A stretch of 39,506 nucleotides of DNA from Thalassobius sp. I31.1 (GCF_003031585.1 NZ_PWAA01000015.1:1-39506), one strand, 5' to 3'. Shown: positions 25,502 to 34,810, counted from the first letter of the stretch. Translations and numbers: made by a program. Notes: generated by a model not told the origin, from the letters alone.

Positions 25502-26173
25502 ATGAAAATCACAACATCCCCCACCCGACTGAAATCTCTGATCCTTGTTGCTGGTCTTGCAGGTCTTACCGCCTGTGCGCCAGGTTCAAACCTGCAGTTC
25601 TATAAAGAAGCCGGCAGCGTTCTTAATCGCGGCAACTTCGGCAACTCTAATATGAACAACCACCTGATTCAAACCGGCCAGCTTGACTATGCCGTCAACC
25701 TTGCCAACCGGTTTGAAGCAGAGGTGCCAAGCACGATCAACTTTGGCTTCAATGAGGCAACTCTTGATGCAGAGGCGCGGCGCGTTCTGACACAACAAGC
25801 CAACTGGATCCGCCAGTTCCCTGAGATTCAGTTCCGCGTCTACGGCCATACTGACCTTGTAGGCGGTGACACCTACAACCGTCGCCTTGGCCTGCGTCGG
25901 GCACAGACTGTGGTCAACTTCTTTGTGGCCCAGGGTATTTCCCGCAGCCGCCTTGAAGCAGTCAGTTCCCTGGGTGAATCCCAGCCACTGGTTCAGACAC
26001 AGGATCGCGAACGTCGCAACCGTCGTACAGTGACCGGGGTTTCCGGTTTTGTGCAAAGCAACCCGGCAGTGTTGAACGGCAAATATGCCCAGATCGTCTG
26101 GCGTGAATACCTGACCAGCGCCGAGCCCGCTCGCGTAGTGGAAAGGGCCGATGCCGAAGGTCAGGGCGGTTAA
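25502..26173 (+). CDS. OmpA-family lipoprotein of the Tad locus
   Basis: 223 residues from the ATG at 25502 (GGAG 8 bases upstream); a GTG at 25493 is in frame but overlaps the cpaC stop. The lipobox LTAC places the lipidated Cys at residue 25. The OmpA C-like domain (about 80-185) has the peptidoglycan-binding pattern YGHTDLVGGDTYNRRLGLRRA and QDRERRNRRT. It probably anchors the secretin to the cell wall. It occupies the position where cpaD is found in other alphaproteobacteria, directly after cpaC. A very strong terminator follows, so cpaC and this gene form a two-gene transcript. Confidence 0.93.
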   Translation: MKITTSPTRLKSLILVAGLAGLTACAPGSNLQFYKEAGSVLNRGNFGNSNMNNHLIQTGQLDYAVNLANRFEAEVPSTINFGFNEATLDAEARRVLTQQANWIRQFPEIQFRVYGHTDLVGGDTYNRRLGLRRAQTVVNFFVAQGISRSRLEAVSSLGESQPLVQTQDRERRNRRTVTGVSGFVQSNPAVLNGKYAQIVWREYLTSAEPARVVERADAEGQGG

Positions 26174-26190
26174 TACCTGCCGCATAGCAT

Positions 26191-26229
26191 TCAGAAAAGC
26201 CGCGACAAAATATGTCGCGGCTTTTCTGA
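26191..26229. terminator. Strong 17-bp intrinsic terminator within the Tad locus
   Basis: TCAGAAAAGCCGCGACA (26191-26207) and its exact complement (26213-26229) form a 17-bp stem with loop AAATA. The stem includes an A-run on one side and a T-run on the other, so it can act in both directions. It lies 18 bases after the OmpA lipoprotein stop. Confidence 0.88.
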
Positions 26230-26474
26230 TAGCGAACTCGCAAATATCATCGCAATTTGCTTCACTCTGACTATAATACAAACTTCGTATTTCGTTTTGT
26301 CGCCATATAATCGCCAATTTTCGATTATTAGCCGCAATGTTGCCCAGTTTACCCGCCAGAATAAGCCAGACGCCCGGTATTCCGCAGATTCGCGGACATT
26401 ATTCAGTGTGTCAGCGGAAACAGTAATTTGCAGGCATTGCCCGAATATTAACCGGCAGCCTGTAACAGGAGATA
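26230..26474 (+). promoter_or_regulatory. Promoter region of the cpaE-cpaA operon
   Basis: AT-rich 245-base stretch between the terminator and cpaE, with no gene. A TATAAT at 26272-26277 is a possible -10 box, but no well-spaced -35 box is clear. AGGAG at 26467-26471 is the ribosome site for cpaE. Confidence 0.4.
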
Positions 26475-27740
26475 ATGAGGCAAATGTCGAGTAGCGCAAT
26501 GTTGCAGCCTGAACCAGCTCCAATTGTGGCCTGTACCATCTCGCGGGATGTGCAGAACTTCGATCTTCTGATCGATGATATGGAAACCGAACTGGGCGAA
26601 AGCTGGGGTGATCTCAGCTTTGAGGATGCTGTTGCCTTCCTTGATCAGCCCGAAGCCAATCAGCTGGAATTTGTGGCGATTGCCATTGATGACCATGATG
26701 AAGAACGGCTGACGGACATCGGATCCCTGATCGGCATGGCCAATGAACGCGGGATCAAAGTGATCCTGATCGCGGAAGAAGTCAGCCCGATCGCCCTGCA
26801 CCAGCTGCTGCGCATGGGCGCCGGCGATTTCATCCCTTACCCTCTGCCCGAAGGCGAACTGCACGCAGCCATCGAACGGCTGCGCCGCCCTGCCCCTGAG
26901 GCAACAGCAGATCATTCTGACGTCCCGGACGAACTGCGCACAACCATCAAAGCCACGGGGGATCGCAATGGTGTTGTGCTTCCCGTTCACGGGCTTGCCG
27001 GTGGCACAGGCGCAACCACGCTTGCCGTGAACCTGGCCTGGGAACTTGCGAACGTCGAAAAAGACACCCCACCCCGGGTCTGCCTGATCGATCTGGATCT
27101 GCAGTTCGGTACCACATCCACTTATCTTGATCTGCCCCGGCGCGATTCCGTCTATGAACTGTTGTCTGACACCGCGTCCATGGACAATGACTCTTTCATG
27201 CAGGCGCTGCTGACTTTTGAAGACAAGCTGCATGTGTTGACGGCCCCTGCCGAGGTTCTGCCTCTGGATCTGATCGGACCGGAAGACATCACGCGTCTGC
27301 TTGAAACCGCCCGCAGCAATTTCGACTATGTCGTCATTGATATGCCTTCCACCCTGGTCGCCTGGACGGAAACAGTTCTGCACCAGGCCCATGTCTATTT
27401 TGCGACTATGGAACTGGATATGCGGTCTGCACAGAACACCCTGCGGATGATCCGGGCGCTGAAATCAGAAGAGCTGCCCTATGAAAAGCTGCGCTATGTG
27501 CTGAACCGTGCACCAAAGTTCACGGACCTCACCGGCAAAGGCCGGGTCAAACGGATGGCGGAAAGCCTTGATATCAGCATCGAGCTGCAGCTTCCGGATG
27601 GCGGAAAACCCGTCACACAATCCGGGGATCACGGCCTGCCTCTGCAGGAAACAGCCGCGAAAAACCCGATGCGCAAAGAAATTCAGAAACTGGCTCAGTC
27701 CGTCCATGCAGTGAACCAGGTCGCTGAAACCGGACGGTAA
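26475..27740 (+). CDS. cpaE: Tad pilus assembly protein CpaE/TadZ (MinD/ParA-like)
   Basis: 421 residues. An N-terminal receiver-like domain (about 17-130, with FVAIAIDDHDEERL and VILIAEE) is followed by a MinD/ParA-like domain (about 165-395). The P-loop reads HGLAGGTGATTLAVNLA near residue 172-188: both lysines of the deviant Walker A motif (KGGxGKT) are replaced by Ala. The downstream LIDLDLQFG motif is intact. CpaE/TadZ proteins position the pilus machine at the pole; atypical P-loops are known in this family, so weak or no ATP hydrolysis is likely. A second start at 26484 is possible. The gene begins a tightly packed operon to cpaA. Confidence 0.94.
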   Translation: MRQMSSSAMLQPEPAPIVACTISRDVQNFDLLIDDMETELGESWGDLSFEDAVAFLDQPEANQLEFVAIAIDDHDEERLTDIGSLIGMANERGIKVILIAEEVSPIALHQLLRMGAGDFIPYPLPEGELHAAIERLRRPAPEATADHSDVPDELRTTIKATGDRNGVVLPVHGLAGGTGATTLAVNLAWELANVEKDTPPRVCLIDLDLQFGTTSTYLDLPRRDSVYELLSDTASMDNDSFMQALLTFEDKLHVLTAPAEVLPLDLIGPEDITRLLETARSNFDYVVIDMPSTLVAWTETVLHQAHVYFATMELDMRSAQNTLRMIRALKSEELPYEKLRYVLNRAPKFTDLTGKGRVKRMAESLDISIELQLPDGGKPVTQSGDHGLPLQETAAKNPMRKEIQKLAQSVHAVNQVAETGR

Positions 27741-27754
27741 AAGGATATTCAGCT

Positions 27755-29191
27755 ATGTTTTCCAAATATAAAAAACCAGGGCAGGTCGAACAGGCCCCCA
27801 AAACCCAGGCGGTAGATGCAACGGCATCCCCCGCACCGGAAACAGAACGCAAAGTCATCCGGCGGGTAGAAGCCAGCCAAGTTGCGCAGTCTCCGACACA
27901 GGACAAAGAAAAGAAACGCAAAGAGCGGCTGAGTGAAATCAAATTTCACCTGCACCAGGAACTTCTTGATAACCTGAACCTGTCAGCGCTGGAAAACGCA
28001 TCAGAATCTGACCTGCGCCAGGAAATCATCGCGATTGCGTCTGAAACCCTGGATGATCTGGGTGTGGTTCTGAACCGTGAAGAACGCAACACCCTGAACC
28101 AGGATCTGTTTGACGAAGTCACCGGTCTTGGCCCGCTTGAACCGCTTCTGAAAGACGATAGCGTCAACGATATTCTGGTGAACGGCCCGCAACAGATTTT
28201 TGTTGAACGCGATGGCAAGCTGGAAATTTCCCCGATCACCTTTAAAGATGAACGCCATCTTCTGCGGATCATCGATAAGATCGTATCCGCGGTAGGACGT
28301 CGCGTAGATGAATCCAACCCTTACGTGGATGCCCGTCTTGCCGATGGTTCCCGTTTCAACGCCATGGTGCCACCTGTTGCGGTGGATGGGTCTCTGGTTT
28401 CTATTCGTAAGTTCAAAAAGGACAAACTTGCGATTGATGACCTTGTGGGGTTTGGTGCTTTTACCGAAGAAATGGCTGCCTATCTTCAGGCCGCTGTATC
28501 AACCCGACTGAACATCATTGTGTCCGGCGGTACAGGTTCCGGTAAAACCACCACGCTGAACGCATTGTCTTCTTTCATTGATAACGCCGAACGTATTCTG
28601 ACGATCGAAGACACGGCGGAACTTCAGCTGCAGCAGACGCATGTGGGCCGGATGGAAAGCCGTCCACCCAACGTTGAAGGCAAAGGCGAAGTTTCCCCGC
28701 GCGACTGTCTGAAAAACGCCCTGCGGATGCGGCCTGACCGCATCATCGTGGGGGAAACCCGGGGCGAAGAAGTTATCGATATGCTTCAGGCGATGAACAC
28801 CGGTCACGACGGATCCATGACCACCATTCACGCCAACTCTGCCCGGGACGGTATTTCGCGTCTTGAAAACATGATCGCCATGGCCGGGATCGAAATGCCC
28901 CTTAAGGCTGTGCGGAACCAGATCGCATCTGCGGTGAACCTGATTGTGCAGGCCTCGCGTCTGCAGGATGGTTCGCGGCGCATGACCTCCATCACCGAAA
29001 TCACGGGCATGGAAGGGGATGTAATCTCGATGCAGGAAATCTTCCGCTATCAGCGTGTCGGCCTGACCCCTGACAATAAGATCATCGGCCACTTCACCGC
29101 CACCGGCGTGCGTTCGCATTTCTCTGAACGCTTCCGCATGTGGGGCTATGATCTGCCACCCTCTATCTTTGAGCCGATCGCGGCGGAGTAA
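27755..29191 (+). CDS. cpaF: Tad pilus secretion ATPase CpaF/TadA
   Basis: 478 residues. A variable basic N-terminus (about 1-60) precedes the type II/IV secretion ATPase core. The Walker [14 protein letters not shown] has its invariant Lys at 264, the Asp-box [12 protein letters not shown] follows, and Walker B/His-box motifs are [16 protein letters not shown] and [15 protein letters not shown]. This hexameric ATPase drives assembly, and in some Tad systems retraction, of Flp pili from the cytoplasmic side. It lies 14 bases after cpaE and 3 bases before tadB. Confidence 0.97.
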   Translation: MFSKYKKPGQVEQAPKTQAVDATASPAPETERKVIRRVEASQVAQSPTQDKEKKRKERLSEIKFHLHQELLDNLNLSALENASESDLRQEIIAIASETLDDLGVVLNREERNTLNQDLFDEVTGLGPLEPLLKDDSVNDILVNGPQQIFVERDGKLEISPITFKDERHLLRIIDKIVSAVGRRVDESNPYVDARLADGSRFNAMVPPVAVDGSLVSIRKFKKDKLAIDDLVGFGAFTEEMAAYLQAAVSTRLNIIVSGGTGSGKTTTLNALSSFIDNAERILTIEDTAELQLQQTHVGRMESRPPNVEGKGEVSPRDCLKNALRMRPDRIIVGETRGEEVIDMLQAMNTGHDGSMTTIHANSARDGISRLENMIAMAGIEMPLKAVRNQIASAVNLIVQASRLQDGSRRMTSITEITGMEGDVISMQEIFRYQRVGLTPDNKIIGHFTATGVRSHFSERFRMWGYDLPPSIFEPIAAE

Positions 29192-29194
29192 CCT

Positions 29195-30163
29195 ATGTCC
29201 ATCAATCCGGAACTCCTTATTTACGGCCTTGTTTTCATCGGCGTTATCCTTCTGGTGGAAGGCATCTACCTGACGATTTTTGGCAAATCGATCAGCCTGA
29301 ACAGCAAGGTGAACCGTCGCCTTGAAATGATGGAAAAGGGCCAGGGGCGCGAACAGGTTCTTGACCAGCTGCGCAAAGAAATGGAGCAGCACCTTAAGTT
29401 TGACTCCATCCCACTTTATTCCCTGCTGGCCCAGAAAGCGCAGAAAGCCAACATCGCTTTCAGCCCGCCCCAGCTTATTATGCTTATGGGGGTTCTTGCG
29501 GGCGTCGCATTCGTCGGCCTGACCTTTGGCACAGCTACGAGTTTTGAACTGCGCATAGGTCTGTCTATCATCATGGGCGTGGCCGGGGTCTATATCTGGA
29601 TCAATGGCAAGGCGAAGAAACGTCTGGCGATGATCGAAGAACAACTGCCTGACGCCGTTGATCTGATGGTACGCAGTCTGCGCGTCGGGCATCCTTTCAC
29701 CTCTGCCCTGTCCATTGTGGCCAATGAGGTTCCGGATCCGCTGGCATCCGAAATGGGCGTCATTTCCGATGAAGCCGCTTACGGCCGCGACATTGGCGAA
29801 GCCCTGAAAGACATGGCCGAACGGCTTGATATGCAGGATCTTCGCTTCCTGGCGGTGGCCGTCGCCATTCAGACCCAGGCGGGGGGTAACCTTGCGGAAA
29901 TTCTGCATGGTCTGTCCCTGGTGATCCGTTCGCGGTTCAAACTGTTCCGCCGCGTGAAAGCAATTACTGCCGAAGCCAAATGGTCCGGCATGTTCCTGTC
30001 GGGTTTCCCGATTGCCGCGCTGATCGGCATCAACGTGGCGCAGCCGAATTACTATGACAAAGTGATCGACACCCCGGTTTTCATCCCGGCCTGTCTGGTG
30101 GTGGCTGGTTTCCTGATCGCCAATGTGTTTGTCATGCGGTCCCTTGTGGATATCAAAGTCTGA
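29195..30163 (+). CDS. tadB: Tad inner membrane platform protein TadB
   Basis: 322 residues. One N-terminal membrane helix (LIYGLVFIGVILLVEGIYL), two further helices at about 90-140, a cytoplasmic T2SSF (GspF-like) domain (about 155-280, LPDAVDLMVRSLRVGHPFTSAL), and two C-terminal helices. It forms the platform, with TadC, on which the CpaF ATPase acts. The gene starts 3 bases after the cpaF stop, so translation is coupled. Confidence 0.95.
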   Translation: MSINPELLIYGLVFIGVILLVEGIYLTIFGKSISLNSKVNRRLEMMEKGQGREQVLDQLRKEMEQHLKFDSIPLYSLLAQKAQKANIAFSPPQLIMLMGVLAGVAFVGLTFGTATSFELRIGLSIIMGVAGVYIWINGKAKKRLAMIEEQLPDAVDLMVRSLRVGHPFTSALSIVANEVPDPLASEMGVISDEAAYGRDIGEALKDMAERLDMQDLRFLAVAVAIQTQAGGNLAEILHGLSLVIRSRFKLFRRVKAITAEAKWSGMFLSGFPIAALIGINVAQPNYYDKVIDTPVFIPACLVVAGFLIANVFVMRSLVDIKV

Positions 30164-30188
30164 AATCTGCCCGTGAGGCGAGGAAAAT

Positions 30189-31169
30189 ATGCTTGATTCA
30201 ATCAACCAGCTTCTGATCGACAACTTCGGCGAGTTCGGCCCTCTCATGGCTTTGGGCGGGCTGGGTCTGTTGCTGATCCTGGCCGTTCTGCCTGCAATGT
30301 TTGCGCAGAAAGAAGATCCTCTGGCCAAGCTGAACCGGGAAACCAAAGCCCGGGCAGCAGGCAAATCGCAACAGCTGCGCTATACCAGCAAGGCCGATAA
30401 ACTTGAGAAATATTCAGACTTTCTGGAACCTCAGGATGAAGCAGAATATTCAGCGGTCCGGCTGAAACTGCTGCAGGCGGGCTATCGGTCGAAACAATCC
30501 GTGCGGACCTATCACTTTGCCCAGTTTGCCCTTGGCCTTGGTCTGATGGCGGTGGGTCTTGTTGTCTGGCTGTACATGCGGTCACAGGGTGAGGTCACCA
30601 CACAGAACACCGTTCTGACCATTCTGATGCCGGGTGTCATCGGCTATATGGCCCCGAAATACTGGGTGACCCGCCGCGTCGCGGAACGCCAGGAAGAAAT
30701 CACCAATGGCTTCCCGGATGCGCTTGATATGATGCTGGTCTGTGTCGAAGCCGGTCAGTCCCTTGACCAGTCCATTCTGCGCGTCAGCGGCGAAATCCGC
30801 GCGGGTTTTCCGGCACTGGCAGATGAATTCACCATCGTTTCACAGGAAATGAAGGCCGGTAAAGACAAAACCCAGGTTCTGCGGGACATGTCAGAACGTG
30901 CCGGTGTACAGGATGTTTCAAGCTTTGTGACCGTGCTTATTCAGTCTCAGACTTTCGGTACATCCATCGCCGACGCGCTACGGGTCTATGCCGGTGAAAT
31001 GCGTGACAAACGGGTGATGCGGGCGGAAGAGAAAGCCAACACATTGCCGACCAAAATGACGCTGGCGACCATGATGTTGACCGTTCCCCCGCTGCTGATT
31101 ATCCTTATCGGGCCCTCAGTTTACGACATTGTTCTGCTTCTGGGGGGCGGGACTCCTACCAGCTATTAA
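30189..31169 (+). CDS. tadC: Tad inner membrane platform protein TadC
   Basis: 326 residues. N-terminal helix (LMALGGLGLLLILAVLPAMF), a helix pair at about 110-160, a T2SSF domain with FPDALDMMLVCVEAGQSLDQ and the MSERAGVQDVSSFVTVLIQ motif, and a C-terminal helix (LTVPPLLIILIGPSVYDIV). It is the partner of TadB in the inner membrane platform. GAGGCGAGG precedes the ATG, 25 bases after tadB. Confidence 0.95.
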   Translation: MLDSINQLLIDNFGEFGPLMALGGLGLLLILAVLPAMFAQKEDPLAKLNRETKARAAGKSQQLRYTSKADKLEKYSDFLEPQDEAEYSAVRLKLLQAGYRSKQSVRTYHFAQFALGLGLMAVGLVVWLYMRSQGEVTTQNTVLTILMPGVIGYMAPKYWVTRRVAERQEEITNGFPDALDMMLVCVEAGQSLDQSILRVSGEIRAGFPALADEFTIVSQEMKAGKDKTQVLRDMSERAGVQDVSSFVTVLIQSQTFGTSIADALRVYAGEMRDKRVMRAEEKANTLPTKMTLATMMLTVPPLLIILIGPSVYDIVLLLGGGTPTSY

Positions 31170-31197
31170 CACCGGATCACCGAAAGTTTATGCGCGA

Positions 31198-31758
31198 ATG
31201 ACACGCTTTATTCCTCTTGTTCTTCTGATCTCAGCCCTCGCGGCCTGTGGGCAGGCTGGCCTGACCACCAAATCAGGCAGCCCCTATGCGCCGCGTGGCA
31301 ATTTTGACCCCGCAGACAGTATCGACGGGCTGATCGTCGGGCATCGCCTGATGGCGGCCGGGGAATATGATCTTGCGCTTGAAGCCTACTATCGGGCTGC
31401 CGGGCAATACGGACTAACGGCAGATACACTGTCAGGCATCGGATCTGCGCAGCTGATGCTTGGCCGTCTGGGGCAGGCCGAAACCACATTACGGCAAGCC
31501 GTGCAAGAAGGGTCAGATTTCCCAGAGGCCTGGAACAATCTGGGCGTTGTCCTGATGGAACGCAACCAGACCGCCGAAGCTGTCCAGGTGTTCCGCCAGG
31601 CCTATGCTCTCGATAGTGGCGAAAGTGACTCTATCCGGGACAACCTGCGCGGTGCTATCGCAAAAAATGAAGATCTGTCTTATGATGGACAAAGTGAGAC
31701 CAGATTTGATCTGATAGGCCGGGGCAATGGCAGCTATCTGTTGCTGACCCCTTCCTGA
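31198..31758 (+). CDS. tadD: TPR lipoprotein TadD
   Basis: 186 residues from the ATG at 31198; the frame is open upstream into tadC, but the lipoprotein signal begins here (MTRFIPLVLLISALAAC, lipidated Cys 17). Tetratricopeptide repeats fill about 50-160 (EYDLALEAYYRAAGQYGLTA, LGRLGQAETTLRQAV, PEAWNNLGVVLMERNQTAEA). TadD is the pilotin-like lipoprotein that helps the secretin form. The ribosome site is weak (GAAAG). Confidence 0.92.
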   Translation: MTRFIPLVLLISALAACGQAGLTTKSGSPYAPRGNFDPADSIDGLIVGHRLMAAGEYDLALEAYYRAAGQYGLTADTLSGIGSAQLMLGRLGQAETTLRQAVQEGSDFPEAWNNLGVVLMERNQTAEAVQVFRQAYALDSGESDSIRDNLRGAIAKNEDLSYDGQSETRFDLIGRGNGSYLLLTPS

Positions 31759-31785
31759 GATCCTGAGCAGTAAAAGGACGCAAAA

Positions 31786-32643
31786 ATGCGCCATTCATTT
31801 ATTATACCCCTGTGTCTTGCCGGCACTGTTGCGCTTTCTGCCTGTCAGAAATCCGGTGAACAACAGGTCGAAGAAGCCCTAGTTGATATCAACGTCATTG
31901 ACGAAAGCAATCTCAATGATGTCATGCTGAACGCGGCAGATCCGAATGAAGCGGTTGCACATTTTGTCCGCACCTCTTCTGCGCACCCTGACCGGATTGA
32001 TCTGAAGCGCGGTCTTGCACAATCTCTGACCCGCGCCGGAAAGCATGATGATGCGCTGACAGCCTGGGAAGCAACCGTGGAACATCCTGAGGCCACCTCA
32101 GAAGATCAGGTTTATCTGGCGCAGGCCCAGATCCGGACCAATCACTGGGACGAGGCCGAAGAAACCCTGAACCAGGTTCCCCCGACCCATGAAACCTACC
32201 TGCGCTACCGCCTTGAGGCCATGGTTGCCGACAGCAACCAGGACTGGGATCGCGCCGATACATTCTATGAGACAGCTGCAGGTCTGACGACATCCCCCGG
32301 CGCAGTCTACAACAACTGGGGCTATTCCCAGCTGACCCGTGGCAATCCCCGTGACGCCGAACGTTTGTTCCAGCGCGCCCTGACCTTCGACCGCAACCTG
32401 TTTACAACCAAAAACAACCTCGTTCTGGCCCGTGCATCGCAACGCAACTATGAATTGCCAGTTGTTCCTATGACCCAGACGGAACGCGCGATGCTTTTGC
32501 ATACCATTGCCTTGTCTGCGATCAAACAGGGTGACCTGTCCATTGGACGTGCCATGCTGGAAGAAGCTATTCAGACCCATCCGCAGCACTTTGAAGCCGC
32601 TGTGCGCAGCCTGCGGGCGCTGGACAACAACGTAACCAACTGA
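31786..32643 (+). CDS. Second TPR lipoprotein of the Tad operon
   Basis: 285 residues with lipobox LSAC (Cys 20). TPR-like helices extend over about 55-280 (GKHDDALTAWEATVEH, NHWDEAEETLNQVPP, AVYNNWGYSQLTRGNPRDAE, and GRAMLEEAIQTHPQHFEAAV). It follows tadD by 27 bases and has AAAGGA before the ATG. It is a paralogue-like partner of tadD and may be a second secretin assembly factor; related Tad loci often have such a gene at this place. Confidence 0.9.
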   Translation: MRHSFIIPLCLAGTVALSACQKSGEQQVEEALVDINVIDESNLNDVMLNAADPNEAVAHFVRTSSAHPDRIDLKRGLAQSLTRAGKHDDALTAWEATVEHPEATSEDQVYLAQAQIRTNHWDEAEETLNQVPPTHETYLRYRLEAMVADSNQDWDRADTFYETAAGLTTSPGAVYNNWGYSQLTRGNPRDAERLFQRALTFDRNLFTTKNNLVLARASQRNYELPVVPMTQTERAMLLHTIALSAIKQGDLSIGRAMLEEAIQTHPQHFEAAVRSLRALDNNVTN

Positions 32644-32656
32644 CGGCGAAGAACTT

Positions 32657-33148
32657 ATGGAAACGACTTATATTCAGGCGGCCTGGTTCCTGCCGGCGGC
32701 CCTGCCCATCTGCCTTTTTGCAGCCTGGAACGATATGAAGGATATGAAAATCCCGAATTTCGTCACCCTAGCCCTGTTGGTCAGTTTCCTTGTACTGGGT
32801 CCTTTTGCACTGGGTCTTGAAACCTTTCTCTGGCGCTTGCTGCATTTCGCAGTGGTGCTGGTTGCGGGCTTTATCCTCAGCGTGATCGGACGGGTCGGTG
32901 CAGGTGACGCCAAATTCGCAGCCGCTATGGCCCCTTTCATCGCTTATGACGATATGAAGCTTTTCGCCGGCCTTCTGGCCGCCTCTCTTCTGGCGGCTTT
33001 CTTCGGACATCGCCTGTTGCGCATGATCCCACAGGTACAGCTGATGACGCCGGACTGGCGCAGCTGGCAGGATCATCAGTTTCCTGCCGGTCTGGCCCTT
33101 GGTCTGTCCCTGGTCCTGTATCTGGGTATGGCTTTCCAGCAGGGCTGA
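32657..33148 (+). CDS. cpaA: Tad prepilin peptidase CpaA/TadV
   Basis: 163 residues, the short form without an N-methylase domain. Four to six membrane helices. The catalytic aspartates of A24 peptidases are in AAWNDMKDMKIPN (D26) and the GAGDAKF motif (D84). It cleaves the leader of Flp prepilin and pseudopilins on the inner membrane. It starts 13 bases after the TPR lipoprotein and is the last gene of the operon. Its stop lies in the loop of a hairpin shared with the convergent gene. Confidence 0.94.
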   Translation: METTYIQAAWFLPAALPICLFAAWNDMKDMKIPNFVTLALLVSFLVLGPFALGLETFLWRLLHFAVVLVAGFILSVIGRVGAGDAKFAAAMAPFIAYDDMKLFAGLLAASLLAAFFGHRLLRMIPQVQLMTPDWRSWQDHQFPAGLALGLSLVLYLGMAFQQG

Positions 33149-33159
33149 TTACCCTGCTG
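33137..33159. terminator. Hairpin with both convergent stop codons in its loop
   Basis: CAGCAGGG (33137-33144) / CCCTGCTG (33152-33159), an 8-bp perfect stem. The 7-base loop CTGATTA holds the TGA of cpaA and the TTA (TAA on the minus strand) of the facing gene. No T-tract follows on either side, so termination is only inferred. Confidence 0.55.
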
Positions 33160-34789
33160 CGCCCCCGGCGGGGTGCTGCATTTCAAACAATATGAACAAG
33201 TTGTTCCGCTGAACCTCATCCAGGGTTACGCCCCGCGCGGCGATCCCTTCCAGGGTAAACTTCCGGGCCCGCAAAAGCGTCGGGCACAGTGGCACCATCA
33301 GGTGGGTCGCGTTTTCAAGCCCGGCGAGATCGCCATATTGCCATGGCGCCGCCCCGGGAACAGGCTCAAACGGCCCATAAAGCCAGATGCTGGACGACAG
33401 ATCCGCGACAAAGATCCGCGCATCTTCGCCAATCCCCCCATCGGTCAGCGCCGCAGTCATCGCCCCCTGCAAGGCCGGCACGCCCACCGACAGATTGCAG
33501 GCCTCCAGCACTTCGTCGTTCAGCACAATAGCGCCTTCGTCATCGTCGCTCTGGTTCACAGGGAAGGCTTCGCCCAGGTATAGATCCCCGATATATTCAA
33601 CATTCTCAAGCCGCGCCGTGGCCAGAAACACATCATCATAACGCGCATCCCCTGCTGCAAGCGGGCCGAACTCAGCCCGGTCAGACAAAAGATGACGCAG
33701 CGGGCTGTTCGCAAGATTCACAAATCCCGGTACCATCAGTGCAATCGCAAAGATCACTGTTACACGCAGCATATCCCGCAGCTTCCATTGCCACAAAACC
33801 GCATCTTCCGGCACCTGCGGCAGTCGCATTGCGATCAGAAGCGGCACCAAAAGCAGCCATTGCGGATCATTGCCATAGTTCTGCCAGGTGACATAGAAAA
33901 AGCCCGGGGCAAGTGTCAGCAACAAAAGCCCCGCCTGGGCCTGGCCCGCTTTGCGCAGCAACATCACCGCCAGCATCAGACAGGCGGAACCCGCCAGATA
34001 CGCAGGGCTTGAAATCACTTCGCCAAAAGAAACACCGGGGAAAGGTCGCAGATCAGAACGCGCAACGGTCAACAGATCATCCAGGTAAGCCTGCCAGAAG
34101 GACACCCCGGCCAGCAAGGTCACGATCAGCGCGACCAAAAGCCCGCTGATCACAGAAACCACCAGGGCCTTATATTGGCGACGCAGCAGAAACCCCAGGG
34201 CAACGGGCAAAGCAAAAGCGGCAAAATATGTCACTTTGATCAGGGCGAGAATCGCAAAGCCCAGCCCAGCAATCACACCATCCGCCAGATCCGAACCATT
34301 CCTCTGCACCGGCAGAAAGCCTACCGTGATCACAAGGAACGCCACGGCCCAGGCCCAGCGATTGTAATGCATGGACACCGATGTAACATCGCCTGTGCCC
34401 CCATGGATCAGACTCAGGATCAGGGTGAATACGGCCACACCAAACCCCAGCGCAATCCAACCCGTCATCCGGCTGCGGATGATATAGATCACAGCCGGAA
34501 ACAGCAGCATAGCAATCAGAACCTGGGCCGCCATCAGAGCCATACCAACGGACAGGCCTGCCTTCATAAAGATCACCACAGGGGCAAAGGCAAGCACACC
34601 AATCGGCGTCATAAAATCAAGATGCGGGATCTCGCCCCCGTGCATTCTGACAAGAATATCAATCAGATGTAACGTGTCGACTTCGTGTTGATGGATCTGC
34701 AATCCACCTTTGGCCAGCAGGAAAAAACTCTGCACAAGAACCAGCACCAGAAGAATGACGGAAACCCGTCTTATACTCAGATTGCCCAT
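33149..34789 (-). CDS. Polytopic membrane protein, GT-C glycosyltransferase-like
   Basis: 546 residues. About ten membrane helices in residues 5-365, then a soluble C-terminal domain of about 180 residues. An early acidic motif (HQHEVDTLHLIDILVRMHGGEIPHLDF) in the first periplasmic loop and the multi-helix-plus-soluble-tail layout resemble GT-C enzymes that use lipid-linked sugars. I do not recognise a named family. Because it faces the Tad operon, glycosylation of pilin or of the surface protein is possible but unproven. A ribosome site AGCAGG lies 7 bases before the ATG. Confidence 0.82.
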   Translation of the reverse strand: MGNLSIRRVSVILLVLVLVQSFFLLAKGGLQIHQHEVDTLHLIDILVRMHGGEIPHLDFMTPIGVLAFAPVVIFMKAGLSVGMALMAAQVLIAMLLFPAVIYIIRSRMTGWIALGFGVAVFTLILSLIHGGTGDVTSVSMHYNRWAWAVAFLVITVGFLPVQRNGSDLADGVIAGLGFAILALIKVTYFAAFALPVALGFLLRRQYKALVVSVISGLLVALIVTLLAGVSFWQAYLDDLLTVARSDLRPFPGVSFGEVISSPAYLAGSACLMLAVMLLRKAGQAQAGLLLLTLAPGFFYVTWQNYGNDPQWLLLVPLLIAMRLPQVPEDAVLWQWKLRDMLRVTVIFAIALMVPGFVNLANSPLRHLLSDRAEFGPLAAGDARYDDVFLATARLENVEYIGDLYLGEAFPVNQSDDDEGAIVLNDEVLEACNLSVGVPALQGAMTAALTDGGIGEDARIFVADLSSSIWLYGPFEPVPGAAPWQYGDLAGLENATHLMVPLCPTLLRARKFTLEGIAARGVTLDEVQRNNLFILFEMQHPAGGAAG

Positions 34790-34810
34790 ATTTTGCCTGC
34801 TCTGTCTTAT

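Noticed and set aside
28499-30364. 621-residue minus-strand frame opposite cpaF and tadB
   Set aside because: It is rich in His/Arg/Gln with no recognisable fold and is fully explained as antisense of two clear Tad genes.
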